Shown here: piece by piece, positions 39,145 to 49,033 of the stretch
Layout of the letters: every line of letters starts with the position of its first letter
Position numbering within the stretch: the first letter of the stretch is position 1
From: AWTP1-13 sp963840445
Lineage (GTDB): Bacteria; Pseudomonadota; Alphaproteobacteria; Rhizobiales; Hyphomicrobiaceae
DNA length: 64,000 nt
Direction of reading: 5' to 3'
Assembly: GCA_963840445.1 (NCBI GenBank)
Contig: CAWIZC010000011.1
Location: 124,001-188,000, forward strand
Notes under the pieces: model-generated
Seen by the model: only the letters and a program-made list of their open reading frames with translations
Told to the model about the DNA's origin: nothing
The model's database searches: none
Position numbers and translations under genes: made by a program

Positions 39145-40295
39145 AGGACGGCTTGAAGCGAGTCGAATACGCGGAAGGCAAGGGCTTCCTGTCGCCGATC
39201 GACGAGATCATCGATGACCTGCGCAACGGCCGCATGATCATCCTGGTCGATGCCGAGGATCGCGAGAACGAGGGCGATCTCGTCATCCCCGCGCAGATGG
39301 CGACGCCCGACGCCATCAACTTCATGGCCAAGCACGGACGCGGGCTGGTTTGCCTGTCGCTGACCCAGCTGCGCGCCGACCAGCTGCGCCTCGAGTACAT
39401 GGCGCGGCAGAACGAGGCGCGCAACCGCACGGCCTTTACCGTTTCCATTGAAGCGCGGGAAGGCATCGCCACCGGCATCTCCGCGCACGACCGCGCCCGC
39501 ACCATCGCCACCGCTATCGACCCCACCAAGGATCAAAAGGACATCGTCTCCCCCGGCCACGTCTTCCCGCTGATCGCACGCGAAGGTGGCGTGCTGGTCC
39601 GAGCCGGCCACACGGAAGCCAGCGTCGACCTGGCCCGGCTCGCCGGGCTCTATCCCGCCGGCGTCATCTGCGAAATCATGAACGACGACGGCACCATGGC
39701 GCGCATGCCGGACCTCGTCGCCTTTGCCCAGCGGCACGGCCTCAAGATCGGCACCATCGAGGATCTGATCGGCTACCGCCTGCAGCACGACCGCATCGTC
39801 ACCAAGGTCGCCCAGAAGAGCGTGGAGAGCGCCCACGGCGGCACCTTCGAGCTGCATGTCTACGAGACCAAGACGGAGGCCGTCGAGCATCTCGCCCTCG
39901 TCAAGGGCGACCTGTCCGCACCCGGCCCCGTGCTGGTGCGCGTGCATGCGGTCAACGCGCTGGCAGACCTGCTCGGCGTCGGCGTGGAGGGCGCAACCGG
40001 CTCGCTGATCGAGAAGTCGATGCGCATGATCAGCGCGGAAGGGCGCGGGGTGATCGTGCTGATCCGCGACCCGCAGCCCAAATCGGTGTCGACCTGGATC
40101 GCGCAAAGCAAGGAGAAGAAGCGGCCCAAGAAGGCCGAGGCCGAGCGTCGCCTGGTGGAGATCGGCGTCGGCTCGCAGATCCTGCGCGACCTGGGCGTGG
40201 CCGACATGGTGCTGCTCTCGAACGCGCCGCCCTCGCGCTACGTCGGCCTCGAGGCATTCGGCCTGCGCATCGTCGGCCAGCGCCGGATCGGTTGA
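39141..40295 (+). CDS. ribB: 3,4-dihydroxy-2-butanone-4-phosphate synthase (RibB) with degenerate RibA-like domain
   Basis: The first half is a complete RibB: VDAEDRENEGDLVIPAQ (acidic catalytic loop), ISAHDRARTI, GHTEASVDLARLAGL and CEIMNDDGTM. The second half (from about residue 225) is GTP-cyclohydrolase-II-like, ending GVGSQILRDLGVADMVLLSN. It lacks the zinc-binding Cys cluster: where RibA proteins have a Cys-rich SECLTGD...CDCG segment, this reads HAVNALADLLGVGVEG. RibA activity is therefore not expected, and another ribA must exist elsewhere. GTG start, overlapping ribE. 384 residues. Confidence 0.93.
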   Translation: MKDGLKRVEYAEGKGFLSPIDEIIDDLRNGRMIILVDAEDRENEGDLVIPAQMATPDAINFMAKHGRGLVCLSLTQLRADQLRLEYMARQNEARNRTAFTVSIEAREGIATGISAHDRARTIATAIDPTKDQKDIVSPGHVFPLIAREGGVLVRAGHTEASVDLARLAGLYPAGVICEIMNDDGTMARMPDLVAFAQRHGLKIGTIEDLIGYRLQHDRIVTKVAQKSVESAHGGTFELHVYETKTEAVEHLALVKGDLSAPGPVLVRVHAVNALADLLGVGVEGATGSLIEKSMRMISAEGRGVIVLIRDPQPKSVSTWIAQSKEKKRPKKAEAERRLVEIGVGSQILRDLGVADMVLLSNAPPSRYVGLEAFGLRIVGQRRIG

Positions 40296-40300
40296 GCGCC

Positions 40301-40819
40301 ATGGTTGCCAAGGCTCCCCGATCCAAGGATGCGCTGCCCACCGGGCACGGTGCGGGTGCGCGCATCCTCCTCATCGAGGCCCGCTATTACGAAACCATTG
40401 GCCAGGAGCTGGAGGCTGGCGCCATCGCCGAGTTGGAGGCAGCCGGCGCCAGCTACGAGCGCATCGTCGTGCCGGGCGCGCTGGAGATTCCGCTGGCGCT
40501 GTCGCAGGCGGTGAATGCCGGCCTGATCGGTTCGGACGACGCCGATGCCCGCTTCGACGGCTGTGTCGCCCTCGGTTGCGTGATCCGCGGCGACACCGCG
40601 CATTACGACATCGTCTGCAACAACGCTAACCACTGGCTGATGCAGGTGGCGGTCGAGAACGGCATTCCGCTCGGCAACGCCATCCTGACGGTTGACACCG
40701 AGGCGCAGGCGCTGGAGCGCGCGCAAGGTGGACGCAAGGGCAAGGGGGCAGAGGCCGTGCGCGCCTGCCTGGCGCTGGTCGCCATCGAACAGGTCTTTGC
40801 CGACGAGGACCTGGAATGA
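40301..40819 (+). CDS. ribH: 6,7-dimethyl-8-ribityllumazine synthase
   Basis: Condenses the RibB and RibD products. ILLIEARYYETIGQELEAGA, VPGALEIPLALSQ and ALGCVIRGDTAHYDIVCN (catalytic His in the last) are the family motifs, with GIPLGNAILTVDTEAQALER later. ATG at 40301 is preferred over a TTG overlapping ribBA. About 172 residues. The stop overlaps the nusB start (ATGA). Confidence 0.95.
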   Translation: MVAKAPRSKDALPTGHGAGARILLIEARYYETIGQELEAGAIAELEAAGASYERIVVPGALEIPLALSQAVNAGLIGSDDADARFDGCVALGCVIRGDTAHYDIVCNNANHWLMQVAVENGIPLGNAILTVDTEAQALERAQGGRKGKGAEAVRACLALVAIEQVFADEDLE

Positions 40820-41302
40820 GCGCCGGCGGCAAGAGCACGAGCAAGGGCCTGTCGCGTAGCCGCGCGCGACTGGCGGCCGTGCAGGCCCTCTACCAGATGG
40901 ACCTGGCCGAGACGGATCTCGGTGCCGTGCTGGAGGAGTTTAGCGCCAATCCGCTGGTCGATGACACCGAGGCCGACGGGCTGGGCAAGCCCGACGCCGA
41001 CCATCTTGCCCGCGTGCTCAAGGGCGTCGTCGCCCGCCAGCGCGAGATCGACCCGCTGATCGACCAGCAGCTGGCCACCGGCTGGCGCCTGGTGCGCATA
41101 GATTTAATCGTGCGCGCCATCCTGCGCGCGGCCTCGTTCGAGCTGATGCAGCTCACCGACATTCCGGCCCGCGTCGTCATCAGTGAGTACGTCGAGGTGG
41201 CGCACGCCTTTTTCGAGGGCGACGAGTTCGAAGGTCGTCAACGGCGTGCTCGACCAGCTCGCGCGCAAGCTGCGCGAAGGCGAGCTGCCGGAGCGCGGGT
41301 GA
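40816..41302 (+). CDS. nusB: Transcription antitermination protein NusB, frameshift near the C-terminus
   Basis: Binds BoxA RNA with S10 in rRNA antitermination. Motifs: RSRARLAAVQALYQMDLAET, DPLIDQQLATGWRLVRIDLI and RAILRAASFELMQLTDIP, then VVISEYVEVAHAFFEGDE. An extra base near 41231 shifts the frame; the native end reads KVVNGVLDQLARKLREGELP and stops at 41302. About 161 residues. The ribH-nusB-thiL order is the standard one. Confidence 0.93.
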
Positions 41303-41429
41303 CCCGCGGGCGACCTGCTCCGCGCCGTTGGGGCTGCGCTTTATCCTAGCCGAACCAGTAAGGTGCGGCTCACCAGCATCGAGGCCAGCGCTTGACCGGG
41401 CGTATGCTTAGGGCTTTCGTTGGGTGCAG

Positions 41430-42446
41430 ATGAGCAAGGACAGCCAAAGCGCGACGGGCGTGGCTGGCGAGGAGGCCATCATCCAGGGCTTCCTCGCGCC
41501 GCTCGCGCGCGGCTTTGCCGGCGCCTTCGGCCTCCAGGACGACTGCGCCTTGCTCACGCCGGAGCCCGGCACCGAGCTGGTGCTCAAGACCGATCCGGTG
41601 GCGGAGGGAGTGCACTTCCTGCCCGATGATGCCCCCGGCGACGTCGCCTGGAAGGCGCTCGCCGTCAACATCTCCGATCTGGCTGCCAAAGGCGCAATCC
41701 CTATCGGTTATCTGATGGCGCTCTCCTTTCCCACGCCACCCTCCTCGGACTGGCTGGCGGCATTTGCCCAAGGGCTGGAGACGGCCCAGCAGGAATTCGG
41801 CTGCCATCTGATGGGTGGCGACACGGATCGTCGGCCTGGACCGATCACGATCAGCATCACCGCGGTCGGCCGCGTACCCCAGGGGCGCATGGTGCGGCGC
41901 AATACGGCGCGACCAGGCGATGCTGTCCTTGTGTCGGGCACGCTGGGCGACGCAGCGCTCGGCTTGCTCCTGCGCAGGAATGCGCGGCTCGCCCCCACCT
42001 GGGGTCTGTCCGAGGCTGACGCCGACCATCTGCGCCGGCGATACCTGCGCCCGCAGCCGCGCCTCGGCCTCGCCGACGCGCTGCGCGAGCACGCCACGGC
42101 GGCCATGGACATCTCGGACGGATTCGCCAAGGATCTAGGCCGCATGTGCGCGGCGAGCGGCTGCGGAGCCAAGGTGCGGCTCGCTGATCTGCCCCTGTCG
42201 GCGGCTGCCGGCAAAGCCCTGGCCGCCGATCCGAGGCTCATGCTGTCCATTGCCGCAGGTGGCGACGACTACGAGGTCCTGGCCGCCGTCTCGCCCGATA
42301 AGGCGAGTGATTTCGTCGCAGCGGCAGGCCGGGCCGGCATCGGCATGAGGCGTATCGGCACGCTCACCGGCGACAGCGACGTGATCTTCGAAGGGGGGGA
42401 CGGCCTTCCCGTCTCGTTCCCGTCCTCCGGCTGGGATCATTTCTGA
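41430..42446 (+). CDS. thiL: Thiamine-monophosphate kinase
   Basis: Makes thiamine diphosphate from the monophosphate. LQDDCALLTPEPGTELVLKT, the Mg-binding NISDLAAKGAIPIGYLM, MGGDTDRRPGPITISITAVG, and MDISDGFAKDLGRMC are all present. 338 residues and no frameshift. Start MSKDSQSATG; a GTG two codons upstream is possible. It follows nusB by about 130 bp. Confidence 0.95.
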   Translation: MSKDSQSATGVAGEEAIIQGFLAPLARGFAGAFGLQDDCALLTPEPGTELVLKTDPVAEGVHFLPDDAPGDVAWKALAVNISDLAAKGAIPIGYLMALSFPTPPSSDWLAAFAQGLETAQQEFGCHLMGGDTDRRPGPITISITAVGRVPQGRMVRRNTARPGDAVLVSGTLGDAALGLLLRRNARLAPTWGLSEADADHLRRRYLRPQPRLGLADALREHATAAMDISDGFAKDLGRMCAASGCGAKVRLADLPLSAAAGKALAADPRLMLSIAAGGDDYEVLAAVSPDKASDFVAAAGRAGIGMRRIGTLTGDSDVIFEGGDGLPVSFPSSGWDHF

Positions 42447-42608
42447 CGCGCGCTAGCTGCCCCGTGTTGCAACGACCCCAGAGTTTTGGCATGGTCCCGC
42501 GCGAATCTTGATAGGTGCGCCTGTGCGACACGGCTGCTGCGCAGGGTGCTCTGCACCTCATTCCAGCCTGCCTCGAGCAGCTCACCACACACGGGGGGAA
42601 CTTCCACC

Positions 42609-44747
42609 ATGACCATGGATACGGTGATGTGGGCAATCATCCTTTGCGGATTGCTCTCGATTGTCTACGGCATCTACACCGTACGCGCGGTGATGGCTTC
42701 GAGCCCCGGCACGGCGCGCATGCAGGAGATCGCCGCCGCCATCCAGGAAGGCGCCCAGGCCTACCTTACGCGGCAGTACACCACCATCGCCATCGCTGGC
42801 GCCGCCATCTTCGTGATCGTCGGCGCGCTGCTCGGCTGGCTCGTGGCGGGCGGCTTCCTGCTCGGCGCTGTTCTGTCGGGCGCTGCCGGCTTCATCGGCA
42901 TGCTTGTATCGGTGCGCGCCAACGTGCGCACGGCGCAGGCGTCCACCCGCTCGCTGGCCGACGGCCTGTCGATGGCGTTCCGCGCCGGCGCCGTGACGGG
43001 CATGCTGGTCGCAGGCCTCGCCCTGCTCGGTGTCAGCATCTACTTCCTGTTTCTCACCCGCCTCGGCTTTGCACCGACCAGCCGCACCATGGTCGACTCG
43101 ATCGTGGCGCTGGGCTTTGGCGCCTCTCTGATCTCGATCTTCGCCCGTCTCGGCGGCGGCATCTTCACCAAGGGCGCCGACGTCGGCGGCGACTTGGTCG
43201 GCAAGGTGGAAGCCGGCATCCCCGAGGACGATCCGCGCAACCCGGCCACCATCGCCGACAACGTCGGCGACAACGTCGGCGACTGCGCCGGCATGGCCGC
43301 CGACCTGTTTGAGACCTATGCCGTGACGGTGGTCGCCACGATGGTACTGGCGGCGATCTACTTCACCGGCCAGGAGGTGGTGACCAGCCTCATGCTCTAC
43401 CCGCTCACGGTGTGCGCGCTGGGCGTCGTTACCTCCATCATCGGCACGTTCTTCGTGCGGCTTGGCTCCAACCAGTCGATCATGGGCGCGCTGTACAAGG
43501 GCTTCATCGCCACCGGCGTGCTGTCCATATTCGCGCTGTGGCCGCTGACCGACTATATGCTCGGCATGGCCACCACCTTCTCGGCGCGCGGCCTCAGCTT
43601 CACCGGCAACGACCTGTTCTGGTGCGGCGTGGTCGGCTTGGCGGTCACGGCTGCCATCATCGTGGTGACGGAGTACTACACGGGCATCGGCTACCGGCCC
43701 GTGCGCTCCATCAGCCAGGCCTCGGTCACGGGTCACGGCACCAACGTCATCCAGGGCCTTGCAGTGTCGCTCGAGGCAACCGCCTTGCCGGCGCTCATCA
43801 TCATCGCGGGCATCATCATCTCCTTCAAGCTGGCCGGCCTGTTCGGCATCGCCATCGCGGTCACCAGCATGCTGTCGGTGGCCGGCGTAGTGGTGGCGCT
43901 GGATGCCTTCGGTCCGGTGACGGACAATGCCGGCGGCATCGCCGAGATGGCGGGCCTGCCAAAGGAGATCCGCAAGACCACCGACGCGCTCGACGCGGTC
44001 GGCAACACCACCAAGGCCGTCACCAAGGGCTATGCCATCGGCTCGGCGGGCTTGGGCGCGCTGGTGCTGTTTGCCGCCTATAACGAGGACCTCAAGTTCT
44101 TCATCAGCCAGGCCAAGCCCGGCTCGATCTTCCACAACCTGGTGGTCGATTTCTCGCTGTCCAACCCCTACGTGGTGGTCGGCCTGCTGTTCGGCGGCCT
44201 GCTGCCCTACCTGTTCGGCGGCATCGCCATGACGGCCGTCGGCCGTGCAGCCGGCTCCATCGTCGAGGAGGTACGTCGCCAGTTCCGCGAGAAGCCCGGC
44301 ATCATGAAGGGCACCGAGAAGCCGGATTACGCGCGCGCCGTCGACATCCTGACGCGTGCCGCCATCAAGGAGATGATCGTCCCCTCGCTGCTGCCCGTGC
44401 TGTCGCCGATCTTCTGCTTCTTCGTGGTGAAATGGATTGCCGGCACCGGCAACGCCTTCGCCGCGCTGGGCGCCATGCTGCTCGGCGTGATCGTCAACGG
44501 CCTGTTCGTCGCCATCTCCATGACCGCCGGCGGCGGCGCCTGGGACAACGCCAAGAAAGCCTTCGAGGATGGCTTCGTCGACAAGGACGGCGTCAAGCAC
44601 CAGAAGGGCTCGGAGGCGCACAAGGCGTCGGTGACCGGCGACACCGTCGGCGACCCCTACAAGGACACGGCCGGTCCTGCGGTGAACCCGATGATCAAGA
44701 TCACCAACATCGTGGCGCTGCTGCTGCTGGCGATCCTGGCGCACTGA
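42609..44747 (+). CDS. hppA: K+-independent membrane-bound H+-translocating pyrophosphatase
   Basis: Pumps protons with the energy of pyrophosphate. About 16 hydrophobic helices over 712 residues. The substrate-binding loop reads GADVGGDLVGKVEAGIPEDD and NPATIADNVGDNVGDCAGM; a second acidic block is KDTAGPAVNPMIKITN near the end. The ion-dependence motif is GNTTKAVTKG: Lys at this position marks the K+-independent class (GNTTAA in the K+-dependent class). ATG at 42609 has GGGGGAA upstream. Single gene, followed by a palindromic hairpin. Confidence 0.95.
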   Translation: MTMDTVMWAIILCGLLSIVYGIYTVRAVMASSPGTARMQEIAAAIQEGAQAYLTRQYTTIAIAGAAIFVIVGALLGWLVAGGFLLGAVLSGAAGFIGMLVSVRANVRTAQASTRSLADGLSMAFRAGAVTGMLVAGLALLGVSIYFLFLTRLGFAPTSRTMVDSIVALGFGASLISIFARLGGGIFTKGADVGGDLVGKVEAGIPEDDPRNPATIADNVGDNVGDCAGMAADLFETYAVTVVATMVLAAIYFTGQEVVTSLMLYPLTVCALGVVTSIIGTFFVRLGSNQSIMGALYKGFIATGVLSIFALWPLTDYMLGMATTFSARGLSFTGNDLFWCGVVGLAVTAAIIVVTEYYTGIGYRPVRSISQASVTGHGTNVIQGLAVSLEATALPALIIIAGIIISFKLAGLFGIAIAVTSMLSVAGVVVALDAFGPVTDNAGGIAEMAGLPKEIRKTTDALDAVGNTTKAVTKGYAIGSAGLGALVLFAAYNEDLKFFISQAKPGSIFHNLVVDFSLSNPYVVVGLLFGGLLPYLFGGIAMTAVGRAAGSIVEEVRRQFREKPGIMKGTEKPDYARAVDILTRAAIKEMIVPSLLPVLSPIFCFFVVKWIAGTGNAFAALGAMLLGVIVNGLFVAISMTAGGGAWDNAKKAFEDGFVDKDGVKHQKGSEAHKASVTGDTVGDPYKDTAGPAVNPMIKITNIVALLLLAILAH

Positions 44748-44756
44748 GGCAAAGAC

Positions 44757-44786
44757 GGGCGGATTGCGGCTTCGCGTAATCCGCCC
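44757..44786. repeat. Palindromic hairpin (REP-like) after hppA
   Basis: GGGCGGATT pairs with AATCCGCCC, with an inner GCG/CGC pair around GCTT. It lies 9 bp after the hppA stop and has no T-run. A similar unit follows clpA (14117-14150), so it may be a dispersed element used as a transcript end. Confidence 0.6.
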
Positions 44787-44850
44787 TGCGCCACAGGAAT
44801 GACGGCTGGGCGCTAACAGTAGTCGGTCGGATTGCGTAGCCGGCTAGCCG

Positions 44851-45312
44851 TTAATCCAGCCCGAGCTGCTTGGTGCCGAGATTGCGGAACAGCTTCTTCA
44901 GCATGCTCTCGTCACGGGCGGCATTCGGCGTCTCGTTCTTCACGTAGTCGAACACCTTGCCGTCCTTGAGGCCGTACTGCGCCACCCGCTCGACCGAGCC
45001 CACGGGGCTGAAGTATACCGCCAGCACCTTGCGGTCCTTCTCGGTCGGCTTGAAGAACGCAGCCTGCCCTTCGGTGCTGGAAATGTAGTAGTAGGCGCTG
45101 CCCGTGCCCACCGCCGCCGTGGTGGTCGGCGTGCCGAGCGCGGCGCGCACCTGATCCTGGCCCATGCCTTTGCTGACGCGCTGCAGGTCGGAGTCTTGGA
45201 ACTGGTGCCCGTGCACCGTCACCGTCTCGGAACAAGCCGTCAACCCCAGCGCCACCAGCGCAGCGAGGGCCGCAATTCTCAGAGCCTGCGCGTGTACCTG
45301 GCGCACCAACAT
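44851..45312 (-). CDS. bamE: Outer-membrane assembly lipoprotein BamE (SmpA/OmlA)
   Basis: Accessory lipoprotein of the beta-barrel assembly machine. Leader ends ALVALGLTACSE, a lipobox with Cys at about residue 27. The SmpA/OmlA fold reads QDSDLQRVSKGMGQDQVRAA, LGTPTTTAAVGTGSAYYYIS and VLAVYFSPVGSVERVAQYGL. Start at MLVRQVHAQALRIAAL. About 153 residues. Divergent from the bc1 chaperone gene, a common alphaproteobacterial arrangement. Confidence 0.92.
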   Translation of the reverse strand: MLVRQVHAQALRIAALAALVALGLTACSETVTVHGHQFQDSDLQRVSKGMGQDQVRAALGTPTTTAAVGTGSAYYYISSTEGQAAFFKPTEKDRKVLAVYFSPVGSVERVAQYGLKDGKVFDYVKNETPNAARDESMLKKLFRNLGTKQLGLD

Positions 45313-45439
45313 GGCTGCGTTTATTCCCCTCCCACGCGCGACCGTAAACTGACGCCGCACGATTTGCTTGGCTCGACCACCCCGATCGAGAGAATCAGTG
45401 GCACCGGCTCTTGCTTCCGGCTATCCCGGAAGCGTGCCC

Positions 45440-46069
45440 ATGACAACGGCACGCCCACTGACCCTAGACCGCAGCAGACCTGCTAAGCCCAACAACGAGA
45501 ACGGACCCCAAGTGCTTGGCTGGCTTAACAGAAGGCTCGGTCGTAGCCGGACTGCACGCAAGCTTTATGGCTCGAGTGTGACGCAGGCACGTCGGCCGGT
45601 GTTTTACGCCAATTGGGGTATCCCCGATACCCCGCAGGGCCGCTTCGAAATGGTCGTCCTGCACCTGGCCTTGCTGGTGCGCCGGTTGGCCCGGGAGGGG
45701 GCCGCCGGGCAGCGGCTGGCGCGGGCTGTCAATGAACAGTTCATTGTCGATATGGACGATGCCATGCGCGAGATGACCTTCGGGGACCTGCGGGTACCGC
45801 GCGAGATCAAGCAGGTGACGGCCGCCCTGCTTGATCGCCACAAGGCCTACGCCGACGCCCTCGGGGAAACGCCCGACGTCAAGCTGCAGCAGGCGATCGC
45901 CGCGCAGCTGCAGTACCTGGGCGACTCGGCGCAATTTGATATTGTACGCTTGGCTGACTACATGCGCCGCGCCGCCTCGACGCTCGATCAGGTGTCCGGC
46001 ACGCGTCTGTTGGACGGCGGCCTCGCATGGCCGGAGCCCGACGGCAAGGTTGCGCCGCCGCATTCATAG
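45440..46069 (+). CDS. Ubiquinol-cytochrome c chaperone (CBP3-like)
   Basis: Helical protein needed for cytochrome bc1 complex assembly. 209 residues. Family features: YGSSVTQARRPVFYANWGIP, DTPQGRFEMVVLHLALLVRR, NEQFIVDMDDAMREMTFGDL and REIKQVTAALLDRHKAYADA. Start ATG at 45440. It is followed by the DUF177 gene with a 16-bp gap, a conserved pairing in this class. Confidence 0.9.
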   Translation: MTTARPLTLDRSRPAKPNNENGPQVLGWLNRRLGRSRTARKLYGSSVTQARRPVFYANWGIPDTPQGRFEMVVLHLALLVRRLAREGAAGQRLARAVNEQFIVDMDDAMREMTFGDLRVPREIKQVTAALLDRHKAYADALGETPDVKLQQAIAAQLQYLGDSAQFDIVRLADYMRRAASTLDQVSGTRLLDGGLAWPEPDGKVAPPHS

Positions 46070-46085
46070 CAATGGAGGGACCGAC

Positions 46086-46616
46086 ATGTCCGGCGAGCTC
46101 ACCTGGGATCACGCCGTTTTCGACATCCCCGCAAGCGGCCTTTCGGCCGTGCGCCGCGCCTCACCCGATGAGCTGGTGCAGATCGCGCGCGCCCTCGAAC
46201 TGATTGTCTGCAGCAGCCTCACGGTGACCTACACCATCATGCCAACCGGTGGCGGGCGCTTCCGTCTGGGCGGCCGGCTCGAAGCCTCCCTGCAGCAGGC
46301 CTGCGTCGTCACGCTGGAACCCGTCTCGGAGGAAATCGACGAGACCTTCGACATCGCCTTCTGGCCCGAGGCGGACATTCCCCCGCCTGCCAGCGGCGAG
46401 ATTGAACTCGACGACGAGCCGGACATCGAGCCGATCACCGCGGGCCAGATCGACGTTGGGCGCGTCGTGTTCGAATGCCTGGCAGGAGCCATCAATCCGT
46501 TCCCCAGGAAGGCCGATGCAGCGCTCGATCGTGTGGCCGCGAGCCCCCGGGGCGGCCAGGACGGCAAACCCGAAAGTCCCTTCGCGGTGCTGGCCAAGAT
46601 CAAGGAAAAAGGCTGA
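46086..46616 (+). CDS. DUF177 (YceD) family protein
   Basis: 176 residues. The family is linked to 23S rRNA accumulation and to ribosomal protein L32 by gene order. Features: AVFDIPASGLSAVRRASPDE, LQQACVVTLEPVSEEIDETF (with the single Cys typical of the family), and a conserved tail NPFPRKADAALD and SPFAVLAKIKEKG. In many genomes rpmF (L32) comes next. Here 46617-46852 holds no rpmF and nothing else I can identify, and plsX follows. Confidence 0.88.
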   Translation: MSGELTWDHAVFDIPASGLSAVRRASPDELVQIARALELIVCSSLTVTYTIMPTGGGRFRLGGRLEASLQQACVVTLEPVSEEIDETFDIAFWPEADIPPPASGEIELDDEPDIEPITAGQIDVGRVVFECLAGAINPFPRKADAALDRVAASPRGGQDGKPESPFAVLAKIKEKG

Positions 46617-46852
46617 TATCGTAAGGGTATGGGCCATCCGGCTGCGTCCGCGGACGCGTCGCTAAGCCGCTCAAAATCTGGTTGTCTCGCAGCCGCAAAA
46701 GGCTATGGTCTGGCGCCTTAGGGGGGAGCCGAGTGCTGCGTGCGAGCTGAAGCGTGCCCGCGTTGTTCAGCCGATGCGTTGCCCCTGCTCACACGGAGCC
46801 AGGCCGTCCGGCTTGGTGCAGATGTCGCTAAAGAGAAGCTGAACGGGGGGGC

Positions 46853-47903
46853 ATGGCAACGCCGCGCACCATTTCGCTCGACGCGATGGGCGGAGACCAA
46901 GGCCCGGCCGTGGTCGTGCCAGGGGCCGCACTCGCTCTCGAGCGCCATCCCGAGGTGAGCTTCCTGTTGTACGGCATCAAGGATCGCGTCGAGCCCTATC
47001 TCTTGGCCTACCCGGAATTGGCCGAGCGCTCGAAGATCATCCACACCGAGACGGTCGTGGAGATGCAGGACAAGCCCAGCCAGGCCGTCCGTCGCGGTCG
47101 CGCCTCCAGCATGTGGCTGTCGATCGATGCCGTACAGAAAGGCGAAGCCGACTTCACAGTCTCGGCCGGCAACACCGGCGCCCTGATGGCCATGGCCAAG
47201 CTGGTTCTCAAAACCATGCCGGGCATCGAGCGTCCGGCCATCGCCGGGCAGTGGCCGACCACCGGGCGACCCTGCATCGTGCTCGATCTCGGGGCCAATA
47301 TCGGTGCGACAGCACTGCAGCTGGCCGACTACGCGCTGATGGGCGCGGCCATGGCGCGCGCCATCCTGCGGCGTGGAGCGTCCCCGCGTCGGCCTGCTCA
47401 ACATCGGCGCCGAGGAGATCAAGGGCATCGAGGAGGTGCGTCAGGCACACGCCTGGCTCAAGGAGAACGACCTGCCGATCGATTATCGCGGCTTCGTGGA
47501 AGGCGACCAGATCGGCCAGGGCGTGGTCGACGTGGTGGTAGTCGAGGGATATGCGGGCAACATCGCGCTCAAGACGGCGGAAGGTACCGCCAAGCAGATG
47601 GCGGCCTACGTGCGGGAAGCCCTGACCAGCTCCCTGCCGGCACGCCTTGGTGCGCTGCTGGCGCAGGGCGGGCTTCGCAAGCTCAAGGACCGCATGGACC
47701 CGCGCAGCATGAATGGGGGGCCGTTCCTCGGCCTCAACGGCATCGTCATCAAGAGCCACGGCGGCACCGATGCCTTCGGTTTCGCCAGCGCCATCGAGGT
47801 CGGCTACAATTTGGCGGAAAGCGACGTGCTCGCACGCCTGGGCGCGGACCTCGCGGCGTTGCACGGCAAATTGGGCGAGGAGACCGGGCAGACCGGGAGC
47901 TAG
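46853..47903 (+). CDS. plsX: Phosphate acyltransferase PlsX, one frameshift
   Basis: Makes acyl-phosphate from acyl-ACP for phospholipid synthesis. Starts MATPRTISLDAMGGDQGPAV. SAGNTGALMAMAKLVL and GIERPAIAGQWPTTGRPCIV follow. After a lost base near 47373 the frame changes and continues RPRVGLLNIGAEEIKGIEEV, VVDVVVVEGYAGNIALKTAE, GGPFLGLNGIVIKSHGGTDA and FGFASAIEVGYNL. About 350 residues together. plsX-fabH-ihfA-merR is the standard order. Confidence 0.94.
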
Positions 47904-47943
47904 CTCCCATGCAGGGTTCTTGGCCCACGACATGAGGTAAAAC

Positions 47944-48921
47944 GTGGCAGTCATCAGATCCGTGATCCGCGGCGTCGGCGCCTACCTGCCGAAGCGCGTC
48001 ATGACCAACGACGACCTGGCCCGCATGGTCGATACCAGCGATGCGTGGATCAAGGAGCGCACGGGCATCTCGGAACGCCACATCGTTGCGGACGGCGAGC
48101 TGACCTCCGACCTCGGCATCGCGGCGTCGCGCCAGGCGCTGGTACGCTCCGGCATCGACCCGATCGACATCGATCTCGTCATCTGCGCCACCGCCACGCC
48201 CGATCGTACCTTCCCCGCCACCGCCGTGCGCATCCAGGCCGGGCTCGGCATCAGCAAGGGCGCCGCCTTCGACGTGCAGGCGGTGTGCTCGGGCTTCGTG
48301 TACGCCCTCGCTGTCGCCGACAACTTCCTCAAGACCGGGCAGTTCAAGCGCGCCATCGTGGTCGGCGCCGAAGCATTCTCCCGCATCCTGGACTGGGAGG
48401 ATCGCGGCACCTGCGTGCTGTTCGGCGACGGCGCCGGAGCAGTGGTGCTGGAGGCGCAGAGCCAGCTCGGCAGTCGCGAGGATCGCGGCATCCTGGCGAC
48501 CCGCATCCGCTCCGACGGCCGCTTCGAGGACCTTCTCTACGTCGACGGCGGCCCGGGCTCCACCAAGACCACCGGCCATCTGCGCATGAACGGCCGCGAG
48601 GTGTTCCGTCATGCCGTGCAAAAGATTTCCAGCGTCATCGAGGAGACGCTGGTCATGACCGGCTACGCCCCCGACGAGATCGACCTCTACGTGCCCCATC
48701 AGGCCAACAAGCGCATTCTCGATGGCATCGCCAAGCGGCTTGGCATCCCGGAAGGCAAGGTCGTCCTTACCCTTGCCCGGCACGGCAATACGTCGGCTGC
48801 CTCGATCCCGCTGGCGCTCAATCAGGCGTTCGAAGACCATCGCGTCGCCGAAGGCAAGCTGCTGCTGATGGAGGCCATGGGAGGCGGCTTCACCTGGGGG
48901 GCCGTGCTGGCGCGGTGGTAA
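47944..48921 (+). CDS. fabH: Beta-ketoacyl-ACP synthase III
   Basis: First condensation of fatty acid synthesis (acetyl-CoA plus malonyl-ACP). 325 residues, no break. The catalytic triad is Cys115 in VQAVCSGFVYAL, His in VPHQANKRILDG, and Asn in RHGNTSAASIPLALN. GTG start 40 bp after the plsX stop. Confidence 0.96.
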   Translation: MAVIRSVIRGVGAYLPKRVMTNDDLARMVDTSDAWIKERTGISERHIVADGELTSDLGIAASRQALVRSGIDPIDIDLVICATATPDRTFPATAVRIQAGLGISKGAAFDVQAVCSGFVYALAVADNFLKTGQFKRAIVVGAEAFSRILDWEDRGTCVLFGDGAGAVVLEAQSQLGSREDRGILATRIRSDGRFEDLLYVDGGPGSTKTTGHLRMNGREVFRHAVQKISSVIEETLVMTGYAPDEIDLYVPHQANKRILDGIAKRLGIPEGKVVLTLARHGNTSAASIPLALNQAFEDHRVAEGKLLLMEAMGGGFTWGAVLARW

Positions 48922-49033
48922 TGCTGCATCGTAGCTCCTTTTATATGTGCAATTTCAGCTGGTTGTAGTTGACCCCTAGAAATGCTGACAGTAGCATCGC
49001 TCGCCATAGGGTGCTGGGAGGGGCGGAAAGACC

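Noticed and set aside
42582..44744. 720-residue open frame opposite hppA
   Set aside because: Shadow of the pyrophosphatase gene; composition (His, Gly, Asp, Glu repeats) is typical of antisense reading.
46617..46852. Expected rpmF (L32) between DUF177 and plsX
   Set aside because: Checked by eye in all frames and not found; absence noted, no feature claimed.
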